NCBI RefSeq assembly: GCF_025717605.1
Contig: NZ_JAJIRQ010000004.1
Coordinates: 256,804-320,803, forward strand
DNA length: 64,000 nt
Reading direction: 5' to 3'
Source of the DNA: Paucibacter sp. TC2R-5
GTDB lineage: Bacteria > Pseudomonadota > Gammaproteobacteria > Burkholderiales > Burkholderiaceae_C
Each line of letters starts with the position of its first letter. Position 1 is the first letter of the stretch. Below are positions 32,684-42,326 of the stretch, in pieces. The notes beneath the pieces are model-generated. The model did no database searches, was not told the DNA's origin, and saw nothing but the letters and a program-made list of their open reading frames with translations. A program made the translations under genes and the position numbers.

Positions 32684-33418
32684 TCAAGGCGTGTAGCCAA
32701 AGCCGGCGTAGATCTTCTTGATCACGCCCTGCTTGTCGAGGCTGAGCAGGCCGGCATTGAGCCGTTTGACCAAGTCATCGGGCATCTGCAGATTGCAGGC
32801 CAGGTACATCTCGCTGCGTTTGAAGTTGAGCACCGGCGTGATCCCTTGAATGCCCTGCTGCTGCAGCCGGTACTGGCCGATCAAGCGGCCGGTGGCCCAG
32901 TAGTCGATGCGGCCCATCTGCAGCTTCTTGGGGTTGACCTCGTCCGAGGGGGCCACATCCACGCGGTGGCCGCGCGTTTGCAAATAGCTGACGATGGCGT
33001 CGCCTTGGTAGCTGCCTATGCGCGCATCCATCAGGTCCTCCAGCCGCGTGGGGCGCGGCTCTTGGATTTTGTCCGTGAGCGCGAACAGTGCCCAGTCGTT
33101 ATAGACCAGCGGGCCTATCCATTTGTAAAGCGACTCGCGCTCCGGCGTGCGTGACATCGAATAGACGCAGGTATTGGGCTGGGCCCGCGCCATCGAAATC
33201 GCCCGCGCCCAGGGGTAGATGGTGACATCGTGCTTCAGGCCGGCCTCGGCCAGCAAGGCCTTGACGATCTGGGTCGAAATGCCGCCGACCTGACCCTTGG
33301 CCTCGCTCATGTTGTAGGGCGGGTATTCCTCGGTGACGAGGCTCAGTTGCTGAGCATTGGCGGGCGCCATCAAGCCTAAGCCCAGCAGACTCAAGGCCGT
33401 GACGATGGACTTGTACAT
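32684..33418 (-). CDS. Periplasmic substrate-binding protein paired with a hybrid kinase
   Basis: 244 residues. The signal peptide MYKSIVTALSLLGLGLMAPANA is followed by LVTEEYPPYNMSEAKGQVGG and IYPWARAISMARA, a type II periplasmic-binding fold related to amino-acid-binding proteins. No ABC permease or ATPase gene lies beside it. Instead it follows the hybrid histidine kinase by 32 bases in the same direction, with AGGAG in front of its start. It may sense a ligand for that kinase rather than feed a transporter; this is inferred from the gene order. Confidence 0.85.
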   Translation of the reverse strand: MYKSIVTALSLLGLGLMAPANAQQLSLVTEEYPPYNMSEAKGQVGGISTQIVKALLAEAGLKHDVTIYPWARAISMARAQPNTCVYSMSRTPERESLYKWIGPLVYNDWALFALTDKIQEPRPTRLEDLMDARIGSYQGDAIVSYLQTRGHRVDVAPSDEVNPKKLQMGRIDYWATGRLIGQYRLQQQGIQGITPVLNFKRSEMYLACNLQMPDDLVKRLNAGLLSLDKQGVIKKIYAGFGYTP

Positions 33419-33450
33419 GGCAAAGCTCCTGCTTGGCTGGCGGCGCAAAT

Positions 33451-35805
33451 TCAGAGTGTGCGATGTTTTGCGTTGCGACTCAACCACATGTGCAAAGTGG
33501 CGAAAAGCTGCTCGGCGACCACGGGCTTGGCTACATGGTCGTTCATGCCGGCGTCCAGGCAACGCTGGCGCTCTTCGGCAAAGGCGTTGGCCGTCATGGC
33601 CAAAATCGGTGTGTGTTTGCCATGTGCGCTGCCGCGAATGGCGCGGGTGGCCGCCAAGCCGTCCATCAGCGGCATCTGCACGTCCATCAGGATCAAGGCG
33701 TAGTCGTACTCACTGGCCATGCGCAAGGCTTCTTGCCCGTCGCCGGCCACGTCAACGATCAAGCCGGCGCTGCCCAACATCGCCACCGCCACCTCTTGAT
33801 TGACGGCATTGTCTTCGGCCAGCAGCACGCGCGTGCCCTTGAACTGTTGCAGCAGCTCACGCGCCGCCACGCCCCGCGAGGCCTGCGCCGGAGGGGCCAG
33901 CGAAGCCATGCTGCTCTTGTCAATCTTGAGCGTGAACCAGAAGCGGCTGCCAAGGCCAGGGCTGCTCTGTACGCCGACCTCGCCATGCATCAAGGCGGCC
34001 AAACGTCGACAAATGGCCAAGCCCAGACCGGTGCCGCCGTAACGCCGCGTGGTGGAACTGTCGGCCTGCTCGAAGTCTTGAAACAAGCGGGCCTGCGCTT
34101 CCTGGCTGATGCCGATGCCGCTGTCCTGAACCTCGAAGCGCAGCTGCAAGGCGCTGCCCAAATCGGCCTCGATGGTGGCGGCCAACTTGACGCCGCCCTT
34201 GTCGGTGAACTTGACCGCATTGCCGGCGAAGTTGAGCAAGATCTCGGTGATGCGTTGGGCATCGCCGGTCAGTATCTGGGTCGTGAGCGGCTTGTCCACC
34301 TCGACCTGCACCTGCAGGCCTTTGTCGTTGGCGCGCTGCGCCAGCATGCTGGCAACGTTGTCGAGTACCTGCGCCACATTGAAGTCGCTGTGGCCGAGTT
34401 GCATCTTGCCCGCCTCGATCTTGGAGAAGTCCAAGACGTTGTTGATGATGGCCAGCAGGTGCTCGGCCGCATCCGCCACTTTTTGCAGCCGCTGCTGTTG
34501 GGCTGGCTCGGTGCTGTCGCTTTGAACCAGGTAGGTCAGGCCGATGATGGCGTTCATCGGTGTGCGGATTTCATGACTCATATTGGCCAGGAAGGCGCTC
34601 TTGGCCAAGCTGGCCGCCTGCGCCGCCTTGGTTGCGTCAGCCAACTCTGCGGTGCGCGCTTCGACCAGCTCTTCCAGATGCAGGCGGTAGCGGACCAATT
34701 CCAGGGCATCACGCCGTTGATGCGAAATATCGGTCAAGAAGCCATGCCAGAGCACGCTGCCGCCCGGCTCCAACTGGGCGATGGCATTGCCGTAGATCCA
34801 GCGTTCGCTACCGTCGTCTTGATGGGCTCTGAACTCTTGCTGCCAGGGTGTCAAGGCGCGCGCAGAGACCAGCAGCGAGTCGCGCACCAACGCACGATCG
34901 GCTGCTGCAATTTGTTCGAACCAGGGCTCGGCGCTCAGCTCCAGCTTGGCGCCGGAGAGATTGAAATAATCCTTCACCGCCTCGCTGATATAGGCGAAGG
35001 AGAAGCGGCCGTCCGAGCCGAGTCGCAGCTGGTAGACCACGCCGGGCACCGTCTCGGCCATGCCGCGCAGCCGCTCGATCAGCGCGCGCTCGGCATCGAA
35101 CTGCTGCTGCAATGCATCGCGCATATGTTCCAGATGGCCGCCGAGCAAGCCGATTTCATCCTTGCGGCCCGCAGGCAATTGGGCGCTGAAGCGGCCCTGC
35201 GCCAAGTCATTGGCAAAGCGGCCTAACTCGCGCAGGGGACGCATCAATCTGGAATTCAGCAGTGCCAGGATCAGGGCCAGGGAAGCCAGCAACTGGCCGC
35301 CTACTGTGGCGCCGTACAGCCAACGCTGACGCGTCAACGCAGCGGTGCTGAGGTGGTCATCGACCTCGATGCGCAAATGTCCAATGCGTGCCACGCCGCG
35401 AAAAATCTCGCGTTCGCCCTTGACGCTGAGGCCTTTTTGGCGCTCGGGGAAACTCATTTCGATGAAGGGCGCGCCTTGCGAGGCGTCGCGCACGGTTACT
35501 CGCACCACATCGGGTGACTTCATGACGGCAGCCACCACCTCGCGGGCGGCGACCGTGTCCAGATTCCACAGCAGCTCCGGCAGGCTGCTGACCAGCACAT
35601 CGAGCTTGGCCTCCAAGTCGCGCTGCAGCGCCGCCTCTGCGGCCTGCGGCTCGCGCAGGCCAATCAACAATCCGCCGACGATCAGGGCCGGCAGCAGCAA
35701 GCCAATGCTGGCGCCGAGCGCGATCGCTACGAACAGTGAGCTGGATTTTGTTCTGCTCAAAAGGGCCTCTTCAGTCTCGTCGAACACCGTAGCCCAACTG
35801 CTCAC
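33451..35805 (-). CDS. Membrane hybrid sensor histidine kinase
   Basis: 784 residues. Two membrane helices (about 23-50 and 163-184) enclose a periplasmic sensor domain of about 110 residues. HAMP (about 185-240), a PAS-like domain (about 245-365) and a coiled segment follow. The kinase core has His411 in NMSHEIRTPMN, N-box NFAGNAVKFTD and G-boxes DSGIGIS and GTGLGLAI. A C-terminal receiver domain has phospho-acceptor Asp708 (LILMDVQMPLMDG). There is no HPt domain, so phosphotransfer must use another protein. The linked binding-protein gene suggests sensing of a small periplasmic ligand. The start is opposite no other gene. Confidence 0.93.
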   Translation of the reverse strand: MSSWATVFDETEEALLSRTKSSSLFVAIALGASIGLLLPALIVGGLLIGLREPQAAEAALQRDLEAKLDVLVSSLPELLWNLDTVAAREVVAAVMKSPDVVRVTVRDASQGAPFIEMSFPERQKGLSVKGEREIFRGVARIGHLRIEVDDHLSTAALTRQRWLYGATVGGQLLASLALILALLNSRLMRPLRELGRFANDLAQGRFSAQLPAGRKDEIGLLGGHLEHMRDALQQQFDAERALIERLRGMAETVPGVVYQLRLGSDGRFSFAYISEAVKDYFNLSGAKLELSAEPWFEQIAAADRALVRDSLLVSARALTPWQQEFRAHQDDGSERWIYGNAIAQLEPGGSVLWHGFLTDISHQRRDALELVRYRLHLEELVEARTAELADATKAAQAASLAKSAFLANMSHEIRTPMNAIIGLTYLVQSDSTEPAQQQRLQKVADAAEHLLAIINNVLDFSKIEAGKMQLGHSDFNVAQVLDNVASMLAQRANDKGLQVQVEVDKPLTTQILTGDAQRITEILLNFAGNAVKFTDKGGVKLAATIEADLGSALQLRFEVQDSGIGISQEAQARLFQDFEQADSSTTRRYGGTGLGLAICRRLAALMHGEVGVQSSPGLGSRFWFTLKIDKSSMASLAPPAQASRGVAARELLQQFKGTRVLLAEDNAVNQEVAVAMLGSAGLIVDVAGDGQEALRMASEYDYALILMDVQMPLMDGLAATRAIRGSAHGKHTPILAMTANAFAEERQRCLDAGMNDHVAKPVVAEQLFATLHMWLSRNAKHRTL

Positions 35806-35910
35806 GGTGCCTTGATTTTCAAAGCCTTGCCCGACGTTTGGTGCGCCGATATGAGCTGCATTCTGGCTTGAATTGGGCGGCTTACGCTGGTTTTCTGATC
35901 GAGAGAGAAA

Positions 35911-36480
35911 TCAGCCGCCGCTGACCTTCAAACCCAGCGCACGCCAACCGTCCAAGCCCAGCTTCTCCAGCGTAGCCATATTGGCTTCGTAAATCGCGTC
36001 GGTATCGGCCATGGTTTCGGTGGCGCGTTCTATGCTCGATTCGCGCAGCAGATGCAGGGTCGGGTAGGGCGAGCGGTTGCTGTAGTTGCTGATGTCTTCG
36101 GGCTCCGTGCCGCCGAACTGATAGTCGGGGTGAAAGCTCGCGATCTGCAAGATGCCGTCCAACTCCAGGTCTTCCACCAGCGCGTCGGCCGCGCCCAAAA
36201 AGTCGTTGAAGTCGAGGAAGTCGGTCAGCACCAAGGGGTGAATCAGCAGCGTCGTCTCGACCTCGTCCGGGTCGGCGCGCATCAGGCTCAAGAGCTCATG
36301 GGCCAGCTCCTTCAGCAGGGCTTCCGGCGTGGCGGCCTGGCTGACCACATAACGCAACCTTTGGTTGACATGCACGCTCTTGGCAAAAGGGCAGAGGTTC
36401 AGGCCAATGACGGCTTTTTCCAGCCAGTCCTGGGTTTCTTCTTGAATGCTGGCGCTGCGGGCCGGGCTGAGTTCAGTCAT
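35911..36480 (-). CDS. DUF1415 protein
   Basis: 189 residues with DUF1415 hallmarks: TQDWLEKAVIGLNLCPFAK near the start, then DFLDFNDFLGAADAL, GILQIASFHPDYQFGG and NRSPYPTLHLLRE. No signal peptide or membrane helix. The family is common in proteobacteria and its function is unknown to me. The single conserved Cys in LCPFAK and the HPDYQF segment look like an active or metal site, but that is speculative. Its start overlaps the end of the DUF2817 gene by eight bases, so it is the last gene of a three-gene set. Confidence 0.9.
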   Translation of the reverse strand: MTELSPARSASIQEETQDWLEKAVIGLNLCPFAKSVHVNQRLRYVVSQAATPEALLKELAHELLSLMRADPDEVETTLLIHPLVLTDFLDFNDFLGAADALVEDLELDGILQIASFHPDYQFGGTEPEDISNYSNRSPYPTLHLLRESSIERATETMADTDAIYEANMATLEKLGLDGWRALGLKVSGG

Positions 36481-37561
36481 GAGGGGTCAATCCTTTCAGG
36501 GCTTGCTCGCAGGCTTCGCGGGCCTGGGCTAGCAGTTGCTGCTTCCACTCGTCGGTATCGACATAGAAAGCATCGCGAATTTGGTGTTTGATGGCCGCAG
36601 CCTGCGCGGCGGGTGCTTGCGGGTGCGCCTCCAGCCAATGATCGGCGCGCAAGGCCTGCAGCATGTCGGCTAAGGGCAAGGTGCCAAACTCGAGCGCGAT
36701 GCCGGTGTACTCGGCCGCCGGGAATAGCTCGGGCACCACGCTCCACATCAAGCCGACCAAGGGCGCGGAGCTGGAGCTGCCGTCGGCCAGCGAGGTAACG
36801 CCCCGGCCCCACCAAGCCCGCGCACGGGCCAGCGACTGGCCATCATCGTGGCCGGCAAAAATGCGCTCGCCATGGCCGCTAGGCCCTAAGCCGGTGTGCA
36901 AGTCAATCCAGGCTATGGCCTCGGCGTCTTGAACATGCTCTTGCAAGATATGGCGCAGGGTTTGCTGGCTCCAGGTCTGGGCGCGGCCGCCGTAGAAGAG
37001 GCCCAGTTCATGCGCGTATTGCCCGCCGGTGACGGCTTGCTGCAGCGCCTTGTCGCCATGCAGCGCGGCGTAATCGCCCAGCACGGCCTCGTTGGCCGCG
37101 CTGGGCGGCCATTGCGCCGGGATCAAGGCGCTGGCGATGCCGTCGTAGCCGGCGTTGTGCGGCAGCGGCTGGTGAAAATCATGCCAGTTTCGGTTCAGAT
37201 CGACACCTTCTTGCGTCACCCGCCGCAGCCAAGAAAAGCCGTGCGGATTGAGGGCGTGCAAATAGAGCACGCGAATGTCTTGCCTGGCAACTTCAGCCAG
37301 CCAGGCCGGGTCACTCAACAGCCCCGTTTGTATGCCGCTGCCGGCGAAGCCTTCAACCCCGTGGCAAGCGCTGCTGATGATCAAGACCCGACGGCTTTTG
37401 TTTGGGCCTTGGCGGACGACATCCAATGCCAAGCGTTCGCCGTCGCGCCCCATCAAGGGATGCCAATGCGGCTCAGGGTCCAGGCCCGCTGCCTCGGCTG
37501 CGGCCAAGAACTTGGCCCTGGCCTCGGCATAGCTTTGTGAGAAGAATTGCGCCGCGCTCAT
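36473..37561 (-). CDS. DUF2817, M14-like carboxypeptidase family protein
   Basis: 362 residues. The motif order fits zinc carboxypeptidases of the M14 superfamily: SACHGVEGFAGS as the first zinc pair, NPHGFSWLRRV and VDLNRNW for the C-terminal substrate site, WIDLHTGLGPSG for the third ligand and ALEFGTLP for the catalytic Glu. No signal peptide is visible, so it probably acts in the cytoplasm. The start overlaps the M20 gene's stop as ATGA. Together with the M20 amidohydrolase, a role in breakdown of small peptides or acylated amino acids is inferred. Confidence 0.85.
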   Translation of the reverse strand: MSAAQFFSQSYAEARAKFLAAAEAAGLDPEPHWHPLMGRDGERLALDVVRQGPNKSRRVLIISSACHGVEGFAGSGIQTGLLSDPAWLAEVARQDIRVLYLHALNPHGFSWLRRVTQEGVDLNRNWHDFHQPLPHNAGYDGIASALIPAQWPPSAANEAVLGDYAALHGDKALQQAVTGGQYAHELGLFYGGRAQTWSQQTLRHILQEHVQDAEAIAWIDLHTGLGPSGHGERIFAGHDDGQSLARARAWWGRGVTSLADGSSSSAPLVGLMWSVVPELFPAAEYTGIALEFGTLPLADMLQALRADHWLEAHPQAPAAQAAAIKHQIRDAFYVDTDEWKQQLLAQAREACEQALKGLTPHD

Positions 37562-38754
37562 GGCCGGGGGCTGTTCAACCAGCGTTCGGCCAGTTGCACC
37601 CACATCGAGCCGCCCAGCGGGATCAGCTCGTCGTTGAAGTCGTAGCTGGGGTTGTGCAGGGTGCATGGCCCCATGCCATGACCACCATCGCGGTGGCTGC
37701 CGTCGCCATTGCCGATCAGGAAGTAGCAGCCGGGCATTTCTTGCAAAAAGAAACTGAAGTCCTCGGCGCCCATGGTGGGCTCAAAGACCTGCACATTGCT
37801 GCTGCCGACCATATCGCTCAAGGCTTGGCGGACGAACTCGCTTTCCACCGGGTGGTTGATGGTGGGCGGGTAGTTGCGCCTGAACTCGAACTCGCAGCGC
37901 AACTCGAAGGCTTGCGCGGTGGCTTCGGCCATCTGCTGCATGCGCCGCTGAATCATGTCCAGCACCTCCAGCGTGAAGGTGCGCACCGTGCCTTCGATCA
38001 CGCAGCTATCTGGGATCACATTGGTGGCTTCGCCGGTGTGGATCATGGTGACGGAGATAACGCCGGCGTCGCTCGGTCGCTTGTTGCGGCTGATGATGGT
38101 TTGAAAGCCCTGCACCAGCTGGCAGGCGGCCGGCACCGGGTCAAGCCCCAGATTCGGCATCGCCGCGTGTGCGCCCTTGCCGTGCAGCGTGATTTTGAAT
38201 TCATTGCTGGACGCAAACACCGGCCCGCTCTTGACGGCAAACTGCCCAGCCGCCATGCCGGGCCAGTTGTGCGCGCCAAACATCGCCTCCATCGGGAAGA
38301 GTTTGAACAAACCGTCCTTGATCATCTCGCGGGCGCCGCCGCCGCCTTCTTCGGCCGGCTGGAAGACCAGATAGATCGTGCCGTCGAAGTTGCGCTGGGT
38401 CGCTAAATGCTTGGCCGCCGCCAAGAGCATGGCGGTGTGGCCGTCGTGGCCGCAGGCGTGCATCTTGCCCGCATAGGTGCTGGCATGGGCGAATTGGTTG
38501 TGCTCGGTCATCGGCAGTGCGTCGATGTCGGCGCGCAGGCCAATGGCGCGCGAGGAGCTGCCTCCTTTGATGATGCCGACCACCCCGGTCGTGCCCAGGC
38601 CACGGTGCACCGGGATGCCCCAGTCGCTCAGCGCCTTAGCGATCAAGTCCGAGGTGCGCTGCTCTTGAAAGCACAACTCCGGGTGTGCGTGGATATCGCG
38701 TCGCAAGGCGGCAATGCCGGGCGCGTCGGCCAAGATGGAATCGATCAGCTTCAT
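37558..38754 (-). CDS. M20-family amidohydrolase (hippurate-hydrolase type)
   Basis: 398 residues. Signatures include the catalytic/metal stretch IGLRADIDALPM, HACGHDGHTAMLLAAA with two metal ligands, VFQPAEEGGGGAREM with the catalytic Glu, and GAEDFSFF near the end. This is the M20D group that removes acyl groups from amino acids (hippurate, N-acetyl or IAA-amino acids). CGGAGACACC precedes the ATG; the frame is open far upstream but that part has no family similarity. Its stop overlaps the DUF2817 start, so the three genes form one operon. The natural substrate is not known. Confidence 0.9.
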   Translation of the reverse strand: MKLIDSILADAPGIAALRRDIHAHPELCFQEQRTSDLIAKALSDWGIPVHRGLGTTGVVGIIKGGSSSRAIGLRADIDALPMTEHNQFAHASTYAGKMHACGHDGHTAMLLAAAKHLATQRNFDGTIYLVFQPAEEGGGGAREMIKDGLFKLFPMEAMFGAHNWPGMAAGQFAVKSGPVFASSNEFKITLHGKGAHAAMPNLGLDPVPAACQLVQGFQTIISRNKRPSDAGVISVTMIHTGEATNVIPDSCVIEGTVRTFTLEVLDMIQRRMQQMAEATAQAFELRCEFEFRRNYPPTINHPVESEFVRQALSDMVGSSNVQVFEPTMGAEDFSFFLQEMPGCYFLIGNGDGSHRDGGHGMGPCTLHNPSYDFNDELIPLGGSMWVQLAERWLNSPRP

Positions 38755-38901
38755 GGTGTCTCCGTGAGGGGTGCATGCCTGGCGGTGGACCTTGCCCGCA
38801 CCCTTAAGCGCCAAGTTTAATGCCGTGCTTGAGCTCAAGCTCGGCTGCATTTCGATGGCCCTTCGCGTCGGCGTGAGCGGCCGATGTGCAATAGTTCGGC
38901 C

Positions 38902-40944
38902 ATGCAAACCATCATCAAGGGTGCCTGCCCGCACGACTGCCCCGATACCTGTGCCTTGGCGTTGACGGTTGAGAACGGCCGGGTCATCAAGGTGCAAGGC
39001 CGCGCCGACCACCCCAGCACCCATGGCGCCCTGTGTACCAAGGTGTCGCGCTATGCCGAGCGCACCTATCACGCCGAGCGAGTTCTGCAGCCCCTCAAAC
39101 GCATCAGTGCCAAGCATGAGGCTCCGCGCTTCGAGCCCGTCTCTTGGGCCGCCGCCCTGACCGATATCGCGTCTCGCCTGAGTGCGATTGCCGCACGCGA
39201 CGCGCAAGCGGTGCTGCCCTATAGCTATGCCGGCACCATGGGCTTGCTGCAGGGCGAGGCGATGGCGGGGCGTTTCTTCAACCGCCTGGGTGCTTCGCAA
39301 CTGGACCGCACGATTTGCGCCTCGGCCGGCGCCGCCGCGCTGACTGCAACCTATGGCCACAAGCTCGGCATGCACCTGCCTTTCTTTGCCGAGAGCCGCT
39401 TGATTCTGATCTGGGGCAGCAACTCGATCGCTTCTAACCTGCATTTCTGGACCTATGCCAACCAGGCCAAGCGCGCTGGTGCCAAGCTGATTTGCATAGA
39501 CCCGCGCAAGACCGAGACGGCCGATAAATGCCATCAACACATTGCGCTGATGCCCGGCACCGATGGCGCCTTGGCCTTGGGGCTGATGCAGCAACTGATC
39601 ACGCAGGACTGGCTGGACCACGACTATCTGCGCGAGCATGTCGATGGCTGGGAGGGGACCGGGGGCCTGCGCGAACGGGCGCTGGCCTGGCCCCCTGAGC
39701 GGGTGGCCGAGGTTTGCGGCATCAGCGCTGACGAGGTGCGCGGTTTGGCGCGCGACTATGCGCAGACCGCGCCTGCCGCGATCCGGCTCAACTACGGTAT
39801 GCAGCGGGTGCGCGGCGGCGGCAATGCGGTGCGTTTGATCGCCCTGCTGCCCTGTCTGACGGGCGCTTGGCGCCACCGGGCCGGCGGCCTGCTGCTGTCC
39901 AGCTCGGGCTGGTTTGCGCCCTATAAACGCGGCGATCTGGAGCGCCCCGAGCTACGCGCAGGCCGTGCTTCGCGCAGCATCAATATGAGCACGATTGGCG
40001 ACGATCTGCTGCGTCCGGCCAGCCCCGAGTTCGGCCCGCAGATCGAGGCGCTGATCGTCTACAACAGCAATCCGGTCGCGGTGGCGCCGGAGTCACCCAA
40101 GGTGGTGCGGGGCTTTCAGCGCGCCGATTTGTTCACGGTGGTGCTTGAGCATTTCATGACCGATACCGCCGATCTGGCGGACTACGTCTTGCCGGCGACC
40201 ACGCAGATGGAACATCTGGACGTGCACACCAGCTACGGCCACACCGATGTCTTGATCAATGAGCAAGCGGTGGCGCCACTGGGCGAGGCCAAGCCAAATA
40301 CGCAGATCTTTAGGGAGTTGGCGGCGGCCATGGGTTTCACCGACGCTTGCTTTGCCGACAGCGATGAGCAAATGGCGCGCCAAGCCTTCAGCAAAGACAT
40401 TGACTTTGACGCCTTGCGCGCCCAAGGCTGGCAAAGCCTGCCGTTGGCCGAGGCGCCGTTTGCCAATGGTGGCTTCATGACCGCCAACGGCCGTGCGCAA
40501 TGCGGCGATGCCGATCATGTGCCGAATTACGAAAGCGCAGCCTCCAGCCCCGAGTTGGCGGCGCGTTATCCATTGGCGATGATCTCGCCGCCGGCGCGCA
40601 ATTTCCTCAATTCCAGCTTCGTCAATGTGAAGAGCTTGCGCGATATTGAGGGCGAGCCGCTGGTGGAAATCCATGCGACGGATGCCGCCGTGCGCGGCTT
40701 GGCCGACGGGGCGATGGTGCGCATCTTCAACGACCGGGGCAGCTACCCCTGCCGCGCGCGCATCAGCACGCGGGCGCGACCCGGCGTCGTCAACGGCCTG
40801 GGGGTCTGGTGGCGCAAGCTCGGCGTGGCCGGCAGCAATGTCAATGAGGTCACCCATCAACGCTTGACCGATATGGGTGCGGCGCCGAGTTTTTACGATT
40901 GCCTGGTTGACATCGAGGCCTGGGCGGGAGCCGGCGCGGCGTGA
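38902..40944 (+). CDS. Molybdopterin-dependent oxidoreductase with one 4Fe-4S cluster
   Basis: 680 residues. The N-terminal cluster motif has Cys9, Cys13, Cys17 and Cys45 (ACPHDCPDTC and LCTKV). The molybdopterin-binding body includes LIWGSNSIASNLHFW and IDPRKTETADKCHQHIALMPGTDGALALG, and the dinucleotide-binding domain near the end has PARNFLNSSF. It is a soluble DMSO-reductase-superfamily enzyme with no Tat signal, so it should stay in the cytoplasm. The physiological substrate is not clear. It is followed by a lipoprotein peptidase whose GTGA start overlaps its stop. Confidence 0.92.
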   Translation: MQTIIKGACPHDCPDTCALALTVENGRVIKVQGRADHPSTHGALCTKVSRYAERTYHAERVLQPLKRISAKHEAPRFEPVSWAAALTDIASRLSAIAARDAQAVLPYSYAGTMGLLQGEAMAGRFFNRLGASQLDRTICASAGAAALTATYGHKLGMHLPFFAESRLILIWGSNSIASNLHFWTYANQAKRAGAKLICIDPRKTETADKCHQHIALMPGTDGALALGLMQQLITQDWLDHDYLREHVDGWEGTGGLRERALAWPPERVAEVCGISADEVRGLARDYAQTAPAAIRLNYGMQRVRGGGNAVRLIALLPCLTGAWRHRAGGLLLSSSGWFAPYKRGDLERPELRAGRASRSINMSTIGDDLLRPASPEFGPQIEALIVYNSNPVAVAPESPKVVRGFQRADLFTVVLEHFMTDTADLADYVLPATTQMEHLDVHTSYGHTDVLINEQAVAPLGEAKPNTQIFRELAAAMGFTDACFADSDEQMARQAFSKDIDFDALRAQGWQSLPLAEAPFANGGFMTANGRAQCGDADHVPNYESAASSPELAARYPLAMISPPARNFLNSSFVNVKSLRDIEGEPLVEIHATDAAVRGLADGAMVRIFNDRGSYPCRARISTRARPGVVNGLGVWWRKLGVAGSNVNEVTHQRLTDMGAAPSFYDCLVDIEAWAGAGAA

Positions 40945-42002
40945 GCGTGGTCAAGCTGGTTTGGCTGGCGCCACTGGCCCTGCTCTTGAGCGCCTGCACG
41001 CAGAGCGCTTATCTGGGCCAGTCTGTCGGCGGCCATCTGAGCTTGATGGCGGCGGCCAAGCCGGTCGACAAGCTTTTGGCCGAGCCTGAGCTGGCCGCAG
41101 ACTTGCGCGAACGCCTGCTGCTGAGCCAGCGCCTGCGCGACTATGCGGTGGATACGCTCAAGCTGCCTGACAACGACAGCTATCGCCGTTATGCCGACCT
41201 GGGCCGCTCGGCAGCGGTCTGGAATGTGGTGGCCACGCCCGAGCTTGGTTTGACGCTGAAGACCTGGTGCTTCCCGGTGATGGGCTGCGTCGGCTACCGG
41301 GGTTATTTTGACCGTGCCGAGGCGGACGCTTATGCGGCGCAGCTGCGCGCCGAGGGCCTGGAGGTTCTGGTTTACGGCGTGCCGGCCTACTCGACGCTGG
41401 GCTGGAGTAATTTTTTTGGCGGTGATCCACTGCTCAATACCTTCATCAAATACCCGTCGGGCGAGCTGGCCGGCATGCTGTTTCATGAGTTGGCGCACCA
41501 AGTCGCCTATGCGCCTGACGACACGCAGTTCAACGAGTCATTTGCGACCTTGGTGGAGCGGCGCGGCGCCGAGGCTTGGCTGCGCACATATGCCAGCGCG
41601 GCCGAGCGCGAGGCTTTTGCGCTACGCCTGCAGCGGCGCGAGCAGTTTCGCGCCCTGACCGGCGAGTACCGGCGCCGATTGGCCGAGTTGTATGCACAGG
41701 CCATCAGCGATGAAGCCAAGCGTGCGGCCAAGGCTGGCTTGCTGGAGGAAATGCGCCAAGACTACGCGCGCTTGAAGGCTGAGTCTTGGGGCGGAGATAC
41801 TGCGTATGACGGCTGGTTTGCGCGTGCCAACAATGCCAGTTTTGCGCTGCTGGCGGCCTATTCCGACTTGACCCCGGCCTTTGACACCTTGCTGGCGCGC
41901 CAGGGGCAGGATTGGCCGCGCTTTTATGCCGAGGTCAAGCGCCTGGCGGCTTTGCCCAAGACCGAACGTCTATCCGAATTACTGAAGCAAACAGGAGACT
42001 AA
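40941..42002 (+). CDS. Lipoprotein aminopeptidase-family protein (PF10023 type)
   Basis: 353 residues. The lipobox LSAC gives lipidated Cys19. The zinc-protease motif FHELAHQVAY has His182, Glu183 and His186, and a nearby NESFATLVE supplies the usual third acidic ligand. This matches the predicted aminopeptidase family (PF10023). It is probably anchored to a membrane facing the periplasm. The GTG start overlaps the molybdopterin enzyme's stop codon. Why the two are paired is unclear; no peptide-uptake gene is near. The substrate range is unknown. Confidence 0.88.
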   Translation: MSVVKLVWLAPLALLLSACTQSAYLGQSVGGHLSLMAAAKPVDKLLAEPELAADLRERLLLSQRLRDYAVDTLKLPDNDSYRRYADLGRSAAVWNVVATPELGLTLKTWCFPVMGCVGYRGYFDRAEADAYAAQLRAEGLEVLVYGVPAYSTLGWSNFFGGDPLLNTFIKYPSGELAGMLFHELAHQVAYAPDDTQFNESFATLVERRGAEAWLRTYASAAEREAFALRLQRREQFRALTGEYRRRLAELYAQAISDEAKRAAKAGLLEEMRQDYARLKAESWGGDTAYDGWFARANNASFALLAAYSDLTPAFDTLLARQGQDWPRFYAEVKRLAALPKTERLSELLKQTGD

Positions 42003-42005
42003 TCA

Positions 42006-42326
42006 ATGGCCGATATCCATATTCACCGGGACCACGCTTTGGGGTTGGCGCGGGCACGCGAGATTGCTTGGGCCTGGGCCGAGCAGGTCGAAGCTAAGTT
42101 CGATATGGCGTGCACCGTGCTGGAGGGCGAGACCAGCGACACCGTGGAGTTCAGCCGTTCGGGCGTCAAGGGGCAGCTGATCGTGGCGGCCAAGCATTTC
42201 GAGTTGAGCGCCAAGCTGGGTTTTTTGCTGGGTGCCTTCAGGGGCACCATCGAGGGCGAGATTCAGAAAGAGCTCGACACTTTGTTGAGTGCTGCGCCGC
42301 TAAAGAAGCCCAAGGCCAAAAAATAA
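42006..42326 (+). CDS. Polyhydroxyalkanoate-system (granule-region) protein
   Basis: 106 residues. The N-terminus HIHRDHALGLARAREIAWAWAEQVEAKF and the body are typical of the polyhydroxyalkanoic-acid-system family (PF09650), small proteins found near polyhydroxyalkanoate or lipid-storage genes. The tail is Lys-rich (KKPKAKK). It starts four bases after the lipoprotein peptidase stop with GGAG upstream. It is likely cytoplasmic and granule-associated by family knowledge. The next genes are acyl-CoA-binding protein (opposite strand) and wax ester synthase. Confidence 0.88.
   Translation: MADIHIHRDHALGLARAREIAWAWAEQVEAKFDMACTVLEGETSDTVEFSRSGVKGQLIVAAKHFELSAKLGFLLGAFRGTIEGEIQKELDTLLSAAPLKKPKAKK

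Noticed and set aside
33433-35226. A 597-codon forward frame opposite the hybrid kinase
   Set aside because: The kinase on the other strand has every expected motif; the forward frame has none.
38755-39876. N-terminal extension of the M20 amidohydrolase into the molybdopterin gene region
   Set aside because: The family start MKLIDSILADAPG has a good ribosome site; the extension is antisense to the oxidoreductase gene.
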